DNA of 64,000 nucleotides from Pseudomonas sp. LS44. GTDB lineage: Bacteria > Pseudomonadota > Gammaproteobacteria > Pseudomonadales > Pseudomonadaceae. A program made the translations under genes and the position numbers. Within the stretch, counting starts at the first letter, position 1; every line of letters starts with the position of its first letter. Shown here one piece after another: positions 1 through 8,297 of the stretch. A model generated the notes under the pieces. It was not told where the DNA came from and searched no databases. It saw only the letters and a program-made list of their open reading frames with translations. The stretch spans positions 1,612,001 through 1,676,000 of the forward strand of contig NZ_CP102830.1 in assembly GCF_024730785.1 (NCBI RefSeq), written 5' to 3'.

Positions 1-38
1 GCGTTCATAGACTCCGGCCCATGGTTCCGGAGGACTCT

Positions 39-1064
39 ATGGACGTTGCAGTATCACTCAATCTCGACAAGGTCGAGGTTTCCACCCCCTTCATCAGGGA
101 TGCGGACGTCGCTGCCTTGGCCGAGTGGCCCAAGGTCGTGGCGGCGCTGGCGGCAGCCTATGCCCAGCCGATCAAACCAACCATGGTGCCGCCGCGCACC
201 ATGGCGCGTGGCGACGGTTTCTGGCTGCGCAGCCTGAGCGCGATCTCGCCGTCGGGCGAGTACATGGGCTGCAAGCTGATTGCCGCCTCGCCGAAGATCA
301 AGCGCGCCAGCTACCTGATCTCGCTGTTCAAGCAAGAAACCATGGAGCTGGCCGCGCTGGTCGACGGCAATCGCATCACCGACCTGCGTACCGCGGCCAC
401 CGCCGTGGTGGCGGTCAACGCGGTTAAGCCGAACGGTGCGCTGCGGGTCGGCGTGATTGGTTCCGGTTCGGTGGCCAAGAGCATGCTGACCGCATTGCTG
501 TCGGTGCGCGAAGTGGCCCAGGCGCGGGTATTCAGCCCGACGCCGGCGAGCCGCGAGAAGTTCGCCGCGAGCTTTCACCTCTCGCACGACCTGGCCATCG
601 AGGCGGTCGACAGTCCGCAGGCGGCCATCGATGGCGTCGACGTGGTGATGTGCGCCGCGCGTAGCCGCGACGAGTCGCCGGTGCTGCTGGGCGAATGGCT
701 GCAGCCGGGGATGATCGTGCTGTCCATTGGCTCGACGCTGCCCGAGCAGCGCGAAGTCGATTCGACCGCCATGGCCCGCGCCGATCTGATCATCGCCGAC
801 ATGCCCGAGGAAGTGCTGCACGAGACCGGCGACGCGCTGGTTGCCATCCGTGACGGCGTGGACGTGGCGGGCAAGACCGTCGGCCTCGATCAGGTCATGT
901 CCGGCCAGGTGCCGGCACGCCGCTCGCCCAGCGACATCGTCATCTACAAGTCGGTCGGCACTGCCCTGCAAGACGTGGTGACCGCCGAGATGCTGCTGCG
1001 CGAAGCGCTGGCCAGCAACCAATACCAATTGATCCCTGCGGGCGTCGTGACGATCGACCGCTGA
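39..1064 (+). CDS. Ornithine cyclodeaminase / mu-crystallin family protein
   Basis: The 341-residue product has the family layout: an N-terminal half ending in a DLRTAATA segment (about residues 115-122) and a Rossmann fold opening with VGVIGSGSVAKSM (about 137-149). Members deaminate ornithine to proline, reduce cyclic imines or dehydrogenate N-substituted amino acids, so the substrate here is open. The ATG at 39 is preferred over one at 21 because GGAGGA (29-34) is correctly spaced from it. The gene lies 26 bases before a DapA-like lyase gene and is probably co-transcribed with it and the aldehyde dehydrogenase. An amino-acid-type enzyme is odd in an aromatic pathway; its role may be reduction of an imine or keto intermediate, which is inference. 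Confidence 0.8.
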   Translation: MDVAVSLNLDKVEVSTPFIRDADVAALAEWPKVVAALAAAYAQPIKPTMVPPRTMARGDGFWLRSLSAISPSGEYMGCKLIAASPKIKRASYLISLFKQETMELAALVDGNRITDLRTAATAVVAVNAVKPNGALRVGVIGSGSVAKSMLTALLSVREVAQARVFSPTPASREKFAASFHLSHDLAIEAVDSPQAAIDGVDVVMCAARSRDESPVLLGEWLQPGMIVLSIGSTLPEQREVDSTAMARADLIIADMPEEVLHETGDALVAIRDGVDVAGKTVGLDQVMSGQVPARRSPSDIVIYKSVGTALQDVVTAEMLLREALASNQYQLIPAGVVTIDR

Positions 1065-1083
1065 AGCATTGCACTAGGAGAGC

Positions 1084-1091
1084 AACAAAAA
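1084..1091 (+). promoter_or_regulatory. AANAANAA motif, candidate Hfq/Crc site
   Basis: AACAAAAA overlaps the A of the start codon of the DapA-like gene, directly after AGGAG (1076-1080). AANAANAA tracts at the translation start are the known target of Hfq/Crc repression in Pseudomonas. The site was found by eye. Confidence 0.4.
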
Positions 1092-2110
1092 TGGCCAACT
1101 ACAAACGCCAAGACGCCCGTGCCTGGGCCAGCGAGATGCTGGTCGGCTGCTCGGGTGTGACCATCCCCAGCTACAGCGCCGACCTCAAACGCCTGAACGA
1201 GCAGGGCATCCGCCACGACATCCAGAAGGTCTCCGACCTGGGCTTCACCTACACCCTGCTGTGCACCGAAGTGGCGATCACCCCGGAGGAGAACGCGCAG
1301 TTCACCGCCTGGGCCAAGGACACCACCGGCGACAAGCTGGGTCTGTTCTTCCATGCCGGCTTCGGCACCCTGGCCGAGAACATCGAGGCGGTGAAACTGG
1401 CCGAGAAGGCTGGCGCCGATATCGTCCTGCTGTCCTACCCGTCGAACTTCTGGCCGACCAGCGAGAAGGAAATCTACGACTACACCAAGACCTTCTGCGA
1501 CGCCACCGACCTGGCCGTGATGCTGTTCCCGATCCCGCTGTGGGGCTTCGAGCGCGTGCACCCGCAGGGCATGTCGCCGGAGCTGATCCGCCGCCTGCTC
1601 GACGACTGCCCGAACGTCGTGGCGATCAAGGCCGAGCAGGGCTTCCCGCATGTTGCCGGGCTGATCGAGACCTACCACCGCTTCGGCAAGGAAACCATCA
1701 TCAGCTGCCCGATCGAGAGCGATGTGATCCCGCTGATGAAGTTCATGGATCTGCAGTTCTCCGGTACCAGTTACACCCAGTGGATGGGCGACCACTTCAC
1801 CAAGACCTTCGACCTGGCCCGCAACGGCAAGTGGGAAGAGGCGATGCAGCTGTACTGGCAGGTACAGCCGGCGCGCGGTGCCGTGGGCGCGGCCACCGGT
1901 GCCTACATGCCAGGTTCCAACTACATCAACCGTGCCCACTGGAAGTACATGGACTGGCTGGCCGGTTTCAACGGCGGCCCGCTGCGTGCGCCGGTCGGCC
2001 GTATTCCAGACCGTCTGATGAAGGTCCTGCGTCAGGGGCTGGTGGCGTCGAAGCTCGAGTGCACCTCGGACGACGACAGCCAGTTCCTGATCGGCCGCTT
2101 CCCCTGCTGA
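1091..2110 (+). CDS. DapA-family (dihydrodipicolinate synthase-like) lyase/aldolase
   Basis: The 339-residue TIM-barrel protein belongs to the DapA/N-acetylneuraminate lyase superfamily, whose members form a Schiff base between a lysine and a keto acid. The lysine is visible in VVAIKAEQG (K180). The tyrosine that normally assists catalysis (the ILYNVP motif of DapA) aligns with MLFPIP, so it appears to be Phe146, and the GTTGE motif near residue 60 is also changed (LCTEVAIT). The family includes the hydratase-aldolase NahE, which removes pyruvate from aromatic side chains. An aldehyde dehydrogenase gene follows 10 bases later, which recalls the NahE-NahF pairing. I infer a retro-aldol or hydratase step releasing an aldehyde; the substrate is unknown. 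Confidence 0.8.
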   Translation: MANYKRQDARAWASEMLVGCSGVTIPSYSADLKRLNEQGIRHDIQKVSDLGFTYTLLCTEVAITPEENAQFTAWAKDTTGDKLGLFFHAGFGTLAENIEAVKLAEKAGADIVLLSYPSNFWPTSEKEIYDYTKTFCDATDLAVMLFPIPLWGFERVHPQGMSPELIRRLLDDCPNVVAIKAEQGFPHVAGLIETYHRFGKETIISCPIESDVIPLMKFMDLQFSGTSYTQWMGDHFTKTFDLARNGKWEEAMQLYWQVQPARGAVGAATGAYMPGSNYINRAHWKYMDWLAGFNGGPLRAPVGRIPDRLMKVLRQGLVASKLECTSDDDSQFLIGRFPC

Positions 2111-2120
2111 GGATACGGCG

Positions 2121-3593
2121 ATGAGCCAGGAACTACTGAAAGACAAGATGCTGTGGCGTCAGGCTGCCTTTATCAATGGCCAGTGGGTCGAGCAGACCGC
2201 GCATGGCAAGTACGCCCTGCGCAACCCGGCGACCGGCGAGATGTTGGTCGAGCTGCCGGTGTGCCGGGAAGCCGAGACCGAGTTCGCCATCGAGTCGGCG
2301 CACGAGGCGTTTAAGCGCTGGAGCAAGGTCACTGCTAAGCAGCGCGCCGAGGTCGTCAACCGCTGGTACCAGCTGGTGGTCGAGCACAAGGAAGACCTGG
2401 CGACCCTGATTACCCTGGAGGAGGGCAAGCCGCTCGCCGAGGCGCGTGGCGAGATCGACTACGCCGCCTCCTTCCTGCAGTGGTTCTCCGAGGAAGCCAA
2501 GCGGGTGCGCGGCGACGTGATCCCGGCGCCGAAGGACAGCCAGCGCATCGTCGCGCTGAAGCAGCCAATCGGCGTGTGCGCGGCCATCACCCCGTGGAAC
2601 TTTCCTGCGGCGATGATCACCCGCAAGGCCGGTCCGGCGCTCGCTGCGGGCTGCTCGATGGTGGTCAAACCGGCCAGCCAGACCCCGTTGACAGCCTTGG
2701 CCCTGGCCGAACTGGCGCAGCGCGCCGGCGTGCCGGCCGGGGTGTTCAGCGTGGTGACCGGCAACGCCACGCGTCCGGTGGGCAACGTGCTGACCGGCCA
2801 TCCGCTGGTGCGCAAGATCACCTTCACCGGCTCCACCGAAGTGGGCCGTGTGCTGCTCGCGCAGTCCGCCGAGACGATCAAGAAATGTTCGATGGAGCTG
2901 GGCGGTAACGCGCCGCTGATCGTTTTCGAGGACGCCGATCTGGATCTCGCCGTGGAGGGCATCCTCAACGCCAAGTTCCGCAACACCGGACAGTCCTGCA
3001 TCGCCGCCAACCGCGTGCTGATCCAAGACGGCATCTATGAGCAACTGGCCGCGCGCCTTGCTGCACGCGCCGCCGAACTCAAGGTTGGCAACGGCCTGGA
3101 GGCGGGCGTGCAGATCGGTCCGATGATCGACGAGGCCGCCGTGGGCAAGGTCGAGGAACACCTGCAGAACGCCGTGGCCGGTGGCGCCCGGGTGCTCGCC
3201 GGTGGCCGTCGTCACGCGCTGGGTGGGGCCTTCTTCGAGCCGACCGTGGTGGCCGATGTCGACCTCGGCATGACCATCGCCCGCGAGGAGACTTTCGGCC
3301 CGGTGATGCCGCTGCTGCGCTTTCGTGACGAGGCCGAGGCTATCGCCATGGCCAATGACACCGACTTCGGCCTGGCTGCCTACCTGTTCAGCAAGGACGC
3401 GGCGCGCATCTGGCGCACCGCCGAGGCGCTGGAGACCGGCATGGTCGGCATCAACACCGGGCTGATCTCCAGCGAGGTGGCGCCATTCGGCGGCATCAAG
3501 CAGAGCGGCCTGGGTCGCGAGGGCTCGCACTACGGCATCGATGAGTTCCTCGAGATCAAGTACCTGTGCTGGGACGGAGTGACACCCGTGTAG
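2121..3593 (+). CDS. NAD(P)-dependent aldehyde dehydrogenase, succinate-semialdehyde dehydrogenase-like
   Basis: The 490-residue protein has the full aldehyde dehydrogenase fold. The general base lies in MELGGNAP (E259), the catalytic cysteine in NTGQSCIAANR (C293), and the cofactor-binding segment PWNFPAAMITRK near residues 155-166. Length and motifs are closest to the GabD class, which oxidises succinate semialdehyde. The gene directly follows the DapA-like lyase, so here it may oxidise the aldehyde that enzyme releases. Calling it a GABA-shunt enzyme would ignore this context, since no transaminase is nearby. The family is certain, the substrate is not. Confidence 0.88.
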   Translation: MSQELLKDKMLWRQAAFINGQWVEQTAHGKYALRNPATGEMLVELPVCREAETEFAIESAHEAFKRWSKVTAKQRAEVVNRWYQLVVEHKEDLATLITLEEGKPLAEARGEIDYAASFLQWFSEEAKRVRGDVIPAPKDSQRIVALKQPIGVCAAITPWNFPAAMITRKAGPALAAGCSMVVKPASQTPLTALALAELAQRAGVPAGVFSVVTGNATRPVGNVLTGHPLVRKITFTGSTEVGRVLLAQSAETIKKCSMELGGNAPLIVFEDADLDLAVEGILNAKFRNTGQSCIAANRVLIQDGIYEQLAARLAARAAELKVGNGLEAGVQIGPMIDEAAVGKVEEHLQNAVAGGARVLAGGRRHALGGAFFEPTVVADVDLGMTIAREETFGPVMPLLRFRDEAEAIAMANDTDFGLAAYLFSKDAARIWRTAEALETGMVGINTGLISSEVAPFGGIKQSGLGREGSHYGIDEFLEIKYLCWDGVTPV

Positions 3594-3607
3594 CACCCAG
3601 AACCGGT

Positions 3608-3635
3608 GGCCCGCCGCACGCGTTGGTGGCGGGTC
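3608..3635 (+). other. Hairpin between the aldehyde dehydrogenase and DUF1302 genes
   Basis: CCCGCC and GGCGGG form an inverted repeat just after the aldehyde dehydrogenase gene, with no T-run. It could slow or end transcription before the envelope module. The motif CACCCAGAAC occurs on both sides of it (about 3595 and 3653) and again near 12695. Confidence 0.35.
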
Positions 3636-3684
3636 GCTGCACCGCAACTTGGCACCCAGAACAATCATAAAAGAAGGTAGAGCC

Positions 3685-5373
3685 ATGACACTTCGCAAGA
3701 GCAAGTGCGTTCGTTTACCCGCCGCCCTCGGTGTCGCCCTGGTGGTTGGCGCCCTGTCACCCGCGCAGAGCTGGGCGACGTTCAGCTGGGAGTCGGACGA
3801 CGGCCTGAAGGTCGACTGGACCAACTCGCTACGCTACTCGGCCATGTTTCGGGTCAAGGATCGCGAGAGCGAGTTGCTGAGAAATCCCAACCTCGACGAC
3901 GGCGACCAGAACTTCAGCAGCGGCCTGGTTTCCAACCGCGGCGAGCTGCTCAGCGAGCTCGACATCGTCCACGCCAACGGCTTCGGCGCGCGGGCCAGTG
4001 CCATGGGTTGGTACGACACCGTCTACAACCGCGATAACGACAACCCGGGCGTCGCTGGTGGGGCCTTCCCCAGCCAGCTGTCCAGCGATTACAACGAGTT
4101 CACCGACTCGACCCGTGACCAGCACGGCCGTGACGTCGAGCTGCGCGATGCCTTCGTCTTCGGTCGCCTGCAACTGGGCGAGACCGAGCTGACCGGGCGT
4201 CTTGGCCAGCACTCGCTGGTCTGGGGTGAGAGCCTGTTCTTCGCCGGCAACGCGGTGGCCGGTGCGCAGAGCCCGTTCGATGTCACCCGGCTGATCGACG
4301 ACCCGACTGCCGAGGCCAAGGAGTTCGTCCTGCCGGTACCGCAGGTCTCGGCGCAATGGCAGCTCACCGATGGTCTGTCGCTCGGCGCCTACTACCAGTT
4401 CCGCTATGTGCATAACCGCATTCCGGCATCCGGCAGTTATTTCTCGGTATCCGACATCGTTGGCGACGGTGCCGAGCGCCTGGTGCTCGATCCGGTCACG
4501 GGTCTCTCTGCCCTGCGTGGTTCCGATCAGGATGCCAAGGACGAAGGCCAGTTCGGCGTGCAGCTGCGCTGGCAGGTGGGTGAGTTCGACCTGGGCTTCT
4601 ATGCCCTGCGCTTCCACGACAAGGACTTGCAGCAGGTTACCGAGCTGGGGCAGCCGTTCGGCCCGTTCGGTCCGGTACTGCCGACTGGCTACTACCTGGC
4701 CTATCAGGAGGACACCCAGCTCTATGGTTTCAGCGCCAGTCGTAGCTTCGGCGACCTGAACCTGGCCATGGAGACCTCGATTCGCAAGGACCAGTCCCTG
4801 GCCACCACCCATGCCGTCGATGCCTCGGCGCTCGGCGCACCGGCCCCGGACAACAGCGACCACCCGGCCTACGCCGTTGGCGACACCGCCCACGTCAACC
4901 TCTCGACCATCTGGACCGTGCCGCGCACCGCGCTGTGGAACGAGGCCAATCTGGTGGCTGAGGTGGCCTGGACGCGCCTGCTCAAGTGCAAGCAGAACTG
5001 CGACGACACGCCGGCCGGCGCTGCCGCCCTGGACCCCAACATCACCCGTGACTCCTGGTCGATGCGTGCGGTGTTCGAGCCGATGTACCGCCAGGCCCTG
5101 GTCGGCTGGGACATCAGCGTGCCGATGGGCGTCGGCTTTACCCCCGACGGCTCGCGCAACCCGCTTGGCCCGGCGGCGGTACCGGCGGAAAACGGCGGCG
5201 ACTTCACCATCGGCGTCAGCGGCCTGTACATGAATCAGTGGGACCTGAACCTGGCCTACACCCACTTCTTCGGTCCGGCCGGCACCTTCCTGGATGAAAC
5301 CAATTCGTACAGCTACCAGCAGGCTCGCCACGACCGCGACTTCGTCGCCTTCACGGTGCGCCGCAGTTTCTGA
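3685..5373 (+). CDS. DUF1302 family outer-membrane protein
   Basis: The 562-residue product starts with a signal peptide (basic start, hydrophobic core, probable cut after SWA near residue 31). It continues with the FSWESDDGLKVDWTNSLRYS opening of DUF1302 proteins and then aromatic-rich alternating strands ending in FVAFTVRRSF, a terminal phenylalanine as in outer-membrane beta-barrels. The start at 3685 follows GAAGG; an in-frame TTG at 3649 has no ribosome-binding site. DUF1302 genes are regularly paired with DUF1329 genes, as here, and have been linked to uptake or export of hydrophobic compounds without a settled mechanism. It is probably the outer-membrane part of the module that ends with the RND permease. 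Confidence 0.88.
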   Translation: MTLRKSKCVRLPAALGVALVVGALSPAQSWATFSWESDDGLKVDWTNSLRYSAMFRVKDRESELLRNPNLDDGDQNFSSGLVSNRGELLSELDIVHANGFGARASAMGWYDTVYNRDNDNPGVAGGAFPSQLSSDYNEFTDSTRDQHGRDVELRDAFVFGRLQLGETELTGRLGQHSLVWGESLFFAGNAVAGAQSPFDVTRLIDDPTAEAKEFVLPVPQVSAQWQLTDGLSLGAYYQFRYVHNRIPASGSYFSVSDIVGDGAERLVLDPVTGLSALRGSDQDAKDEGQFGVQLRWQVGEFDLGFYALRFHDKDLQQVTELGQPFGPFGPVLPTGYYLAYQEDTQLYGFSASRSFGDLNLAMETSIRKDQSLATTHAVDASALGAPAPDNSDHPAYAVGDTAHVNLSTIWTVPRTALWNEANLVAEVAWTRLLKCKQNCDDTPAGAAALDPNITRDSWSMRAVFEPMYRQALVGWDISVPMGVGFTPDGSRNPLGPAAVPAENGGDFTIGVSGLYMNQWDLNLAYTHFFGPAGTFLDETNSYSYQQARHDRDFVAFTVRRSF

Positions 5374-5386
5374 TCAACCTGCTTAA

Positions 5387-5394
5387 AACAAGAA
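5387..5394 (+). promoter_or_regulatory. AANAANAA motif, candidate Hfq/Crc site
   Basis: AACAAGAA lies just upstream of GAGGA and the start codon of the DUF1329 gene. It matches the Hfq/Crc target motif of Pseudomonas. Confidence 0.4.
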
Positions 5395-5407
5395 CGAGGA
5401 AAAAGCC

Positions 5408-6772
5408 ATGAGAAAGCTATTTGCCATCGGGCAAGGCCTGGCGCTGCTCGCCTGTGCCGTTGCGCTGCCTGCCCACGCAGCAGTGCCGGCGGATCAGGCG
5501 CAACGGCTGAAAGGCGGTGACCTCACGCCCGTAGGCGCCGAGAAGGCCGCCAATGCCGACGGTTCGATTCCCGCCTGGACCGGCGGCCTGACCACTGCGA
5601 CGCCGGGCGACACGCCGGGCGGGCGCCGCGGCGATCCGTTCAAGGATGAAAAACCGCAGTTTTCCATCACCGCGCAGAACATGGCGCAGTACGCCGGCAA
5701 CCTCAGCGACGGGGTGCAGGCGATGTTGAAGAAGTACCCGGACTACCGCCTCGACGTCTACCCCACGCACCGTACCGCGGCTGCGCCGCAGTGGGTGTAC
5801 GACAACACCTTCGCCAACGCCACCCGCGGCACGCTCGACAAGGGCGTGCCCAAGGGCGTCTATGGTGGCATTCCTTTTGCGATCCCGCAGAGCGCGGAGG
5901 AGGTGATGTGGAACCATGTGCTGCGCTGGCGTGGTGCGCGCTTCCAGCACTTCAACACCTGGTACCAGATTCTCGCCGACGGCCGCGCTGTGCTGGTCAC
6001 CGATGCGGAGATCAACGAGCAGCTGCCGTACTACGACCAGAACGGCAGCCTCGAACAGTTCGACAGCGAGGGCAAGCCGTTCTGGCAGGTGGCGATCCGC
6101 AACATCGGCCCGCCATTGCGCGCCGGCGAGGCGCTGCTGGCCCATGAGTATCTCGATCCGGACCAGCTGCAGACCTGGGTCTACCTGAAGGGCCAGCGCC
6201 GCGTGCGCAAGCTGCCCAACGGCTGCTGCGACACGCCGACCCCGGCCGCCGCCGGAGTGATGACCTTCGACGAGATGTACACCTGGACCGGGCGCATGGA
6301 CCGCTTCGACTGGAAAATGATCGGCAAGAAGGAAATGTTCATCCCCTACAACGCCAACCGTCTGTTGCAGGCGGGCAAGGACGAGGACGCGATCAAGGGC
6401 CATTTCCTCAATCCCGACTATGTGCGTTGGGAGAAGCACCGCGTCTGGGTGGTCGAGGCCAACGTGCGCAGCGGCCAGCGTCACCAGGCCGCCAAGAGCC
6501 GCTACTACTGCGACGAGGACACCTGGGTCTGCGTACTGGCCGACCGCTGGGATGCCAACGGCCAGCTGTGGCGGACCCTGTGGTCGCAGGTGATCGCGGT
6601 GCCGGAGCTGCCGGGCAGCGCCATCTCCACCTTCGGCTACAACGACCTGCAGGCGGGCACCGCCTTCGTCGCCCAGCTCAACGGCTCCAAGCCCAAGCAG
6701 TACGTGCTCAAGGACATGGGCAACGACAAGGTGTTTTCACCTGACGGCCTGGCCGGCAGCAGCGTGCGCTGA
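5408..6772 (+). CDS. DUF1329 domain-containing periplasmic protein
   Basis: The 454-residue product has a clear signal peptide (residues 1-24, cut after AHA). The next residues, VPADQAQRLKGGDLTPVGAEK and GSIPAWTGG, are the usual opening of DUF1329 proteins. No lipobox cysteine follows the signal, so the mature protein should be soluble in the periplasm. Family members are predicted to be beta-rich and related to the LolA/LolB lipid-binding fold, which suggests carriage of a hydrophobic ligand; that is inference. It is 34 bases behind the DUF1302 gene, and a strong terminator follows it. The downstream propeller and permease genes therefore probably form a separate transcript of the same module. 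Confidence 0.88.
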   Translation: MRKLFAIGQGLALLACAVALPAHAAVPADQAQRLKGGDLTPVGAEKAANADGSIPAWTGGLTTATPGDTPGGRRGDPFKDEKPQFSITAQNMAQYAGNLSDGVQAMLKKYPDYRLDVYPTHRTAAAPQWVYDNTFANATRGTLDKGVPKGVYGGIPFAIPQSAEEVMWNHVLRWRGARFQHFNTWYQILADGRAVLVTDAEINEQLPYYDQNGSLEQFDSEGKPFWQVAIRNIGPPLRAGEALLAHEYLDPDQLQTWVYLKGQRRVRKLPNGCCDTPTPAAAGVMTFDEMYTWTGRMDRFDWKMIGKKEMFIPYNANRLLQAGKDEDAIKGHFLNPDYVRWEKHRVWVVEANVRSGQRHQAAKSRYYCDEDTWVCVLADRWDANGQLWRTLWSQVIAVPELPGSAISTFGYNDLQAGTAFVAQLNGSKPKQYVLKDMGNDKVFSPDGLAGSSVR

Positions 6773-6792
6773 AGTCGAGCGCAGCGCTGTAC

Positions 6793-6818
6793 AAAAAGGG
6801 GCCGCAAGGCCCCTTTTT
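6793..6818 (+). terminator. Rho-independent terminator after the DUF1329 gene
   Basis: A perfect stem AAAAAGGGGCC/GGCCCCTTTTT with a four-base loop (GCAA) ends in five T. It lies 20 bases after the DUF1329 stop codon. Confidence 0.9.
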
Positions 6819-6838
6819 CATTGGCAATGTTCCAGTTT

Positions 6839-6944
6839 GATCGTTCCCACGCTCTGCGTGGGAATGCCGCTACAAGACGCTCTGCGTCTGCGGGACGCGG
6901 AGCGTCCCCGGATCAGGTTCCCACGCTGGAGCGTAGGAACCATC
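6839..6944. repeat. Dispersed repeat family A, copy 1
   Basis: This is an element of about 106 bases that begins GATCGTTCCCACGCTCTGCG and ends GGAACCATC. It contains three nested inverted repeats (GTTCCCACGC/GCGTGGGAA, GACGCTCTGCGTC and TTCCCACGCTGGAGCGTAGGAA). Other copies lie at 14733, 26296 and, inverted, 34588. It is a non-coding, structure-forming element of a type frequent between Pseudomonas genes. Confidence 0.9.
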
Positions 6945-6945
6945 A

Positions 6946-7027
6946 GCGTAACCCACCAACTCCTGGCCACGGAGTCCATGCCGGCACCGCTGGTGGGTTA
7001 CGCCGCTACACGGCTAACCCACCCTAT
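6946..7027. repeat. Diverged copy of repeat family C
   Basis: The segment has GTAACCCACCA and TGGTGGGTTAC facing each other, then GCTAACCCACCCTA. These are the ends of the family C repeats at 20646, 27649 and 30082, but the middle differs. Confidence 0.55.
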
Positions 7028-7191
7028 AAAAGCGGGGTGCAACACATCGCTGGGGCATGGCCTTTTCATGGCTGCATGCGGCGCTCCTAGCCCTGCATTT
7101 TCTAGATAACTGAATTAAAGGCCGGCGCGTAGCTGGTGCCGGAGCCACTCCATACACTCGGGCCACAACAGTCGGAGTCGCGACTGTGGCG

Positions 7192-7202
7192 AACAACAAC
7201 AA
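7192..7202 (+). promoter_or_regulatory. Overlapping AANAANAA motifs, candidate Hfq/Crc site
   Basis: AACAACAACAA contains two overlapping AANAANAA matches immediately before AGAGG (7202-7206) and the start codon at 7215. It is the clearest example in the cluster. Confidence 0.5.
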
Positions 7203-7214
7203 GAGGCAATGCCC

Positions 7215-8297
7215 ATGAGCTGCAAATTCGACAAGGCGCGCCGCGGCGTGCTCGGGGCGGTGCTGTGTGGACTGTCTGCCTGCGCCGTCGCATCGGTGCC
7301 GGCCGCTGAAGTCGGCGAGCCTGCCAGCCGCGCGGCGCTGGCCTCCAGTCAGGCGGAAAAATCAGTGCTGCTGGGTGCTGCCCGCACGGGTAGTGATCGC
7401 CTGGTTTCCGTTGGCGAACGTGGTCTGGTGTTGCTGTCCGACGACAGTGGTGCGCACTGGCGCCAGGCTGTCGTGCCGGTCAGTGTGACGCTCACCGCCG
7501 TGCGTTTCGCCGGCCAGCAGGGCGTCGCGGTCGGCCACGCCGGTGTGGTCCTGACCAGCGGCGATGGTGGCGAGACCTGGGTACAGCGTCTGGATGGCCG
7601 CCGCGCGGCCGAAGTGGCGATGCGCGACGCCCAGGCGAGCAAGGACGAACAGTTGATCTACAGCGCCCAACTGCTGGTCGACGAAGGCCCGGACAAACCG
7701 TTCCTCGATGCCACCATCGGTGCCGACGGCCAACTGCTGGTGGTCGGTGCCTACGGCATGGTCTTCGCCTCGCCGGACATGGGGCAGAGCTGGAATTCCT
7801 GGAGCGGGCGCCTGGACAATCCCACCGGCTTGCACCTCTACGCAGTGCGCCAACGCGGCCAAGCGCTGCTGGTCGCCGGCGAGCGCGGCCTGGTGCTGAG
7901 CTCGGTGGACGGCGGTGCCAGCTTCAAGCGCCTGGAAGTGCCCTATCAGGGCAGTCTGTTTACGGCCGAGCTGCCGGGCGATGGCGACATGGTTGTCGCC
8001 GGCCTCAAGGGCAGCCTGCTGCGCAGCCGCGATGGCGGGGCCAGTTGGCAGCGCCTGGACGCCGCCGATGCCTCTTCCTTCACCGCTTCGACCCTGGGGC
8101 GTGACGGTTCGCTCTATCTGGTGACCCAGGCCGGCCATGTGCTCGGTCTGCAACGGGACGGGCTGGTGCAGTTGAGCAGCCAGGCCATGCCCTCGCTCAA
8201 CGGCATCCTGCCGGTCAATCCGCAAAGCGTCGTGCTGCTCAGCAACCTCGGCCTGACCACGCTGCAGCTGAACGCCGGCACGGAGGCGCAGCCATGA
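7215..8297 (+). CDS. Ycf48-like / BNR-repeat beta-propeller protein, exported
   Basis: The 360-residue product has an N-terminal signal (hydrophobic run GVLGAVLCGLSACAVASVPA). It then shows repeated blades of the type SVDGGASFKR, SRDGGASWQR and SGDGGETWVQ, characteristic of BNR/Ycf48-like propellers (photosystem II assembly factor HCF136 relatives). In heterotrophs such genes commonly stand next to MMPL/RND permeases. The start at 7215 fits AGAGG at 7202-7206 better than the ATG at 7209. The stop overlaps the start of the RND gene (ATGA), which implies translational coupling. It may act as a periplasmic assembly or accessory factor for the permease; no ligand can be read from the sequence. 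Confidence 0.85.
   Translation: MSCKFDKARRGVLGAVLCGLSACAVASVPAAEVGEPASRAALASSQAEKSVLLGAARTGSDRLVSVGERGLVLLSDDSGAHWRQAVVPVSVTLTAVRFAGQQGVAVGHAGVVLTSGDGGETWVQRLDGRRAAEVAMRDAQASKDEQLIYSAQLLVDEGPDKPFLDATIGADGQLLVVGAYGMVFASPDMGQSWNSWSGRLDNPTGLHLYAVRQRGQALLVAGERGLVLSSVDGGASFKRLEVPYQGSLFTAELPGDGDMVVAGLKGSLLRSRDGGASWQRLDAADASSFTASTLGRDGSLYLVTQAGHVLGLQRDGLVQLSSQAMPSLNGILPVNPQSVVLLSNLGLTTLQLNAGTEAQP

Larger units (their letters stand above)
6819..7214. other. Gene-free stretch before the Ycf48-like gene
   Basis: Apart from the two repeats described, the last 190 bases have no open frame worth calling and probably hold the promoter of the Ycf48-like/RND operon. I see no confident sigma-70 or sigma-54 promoter. 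Confidence 0.5.
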
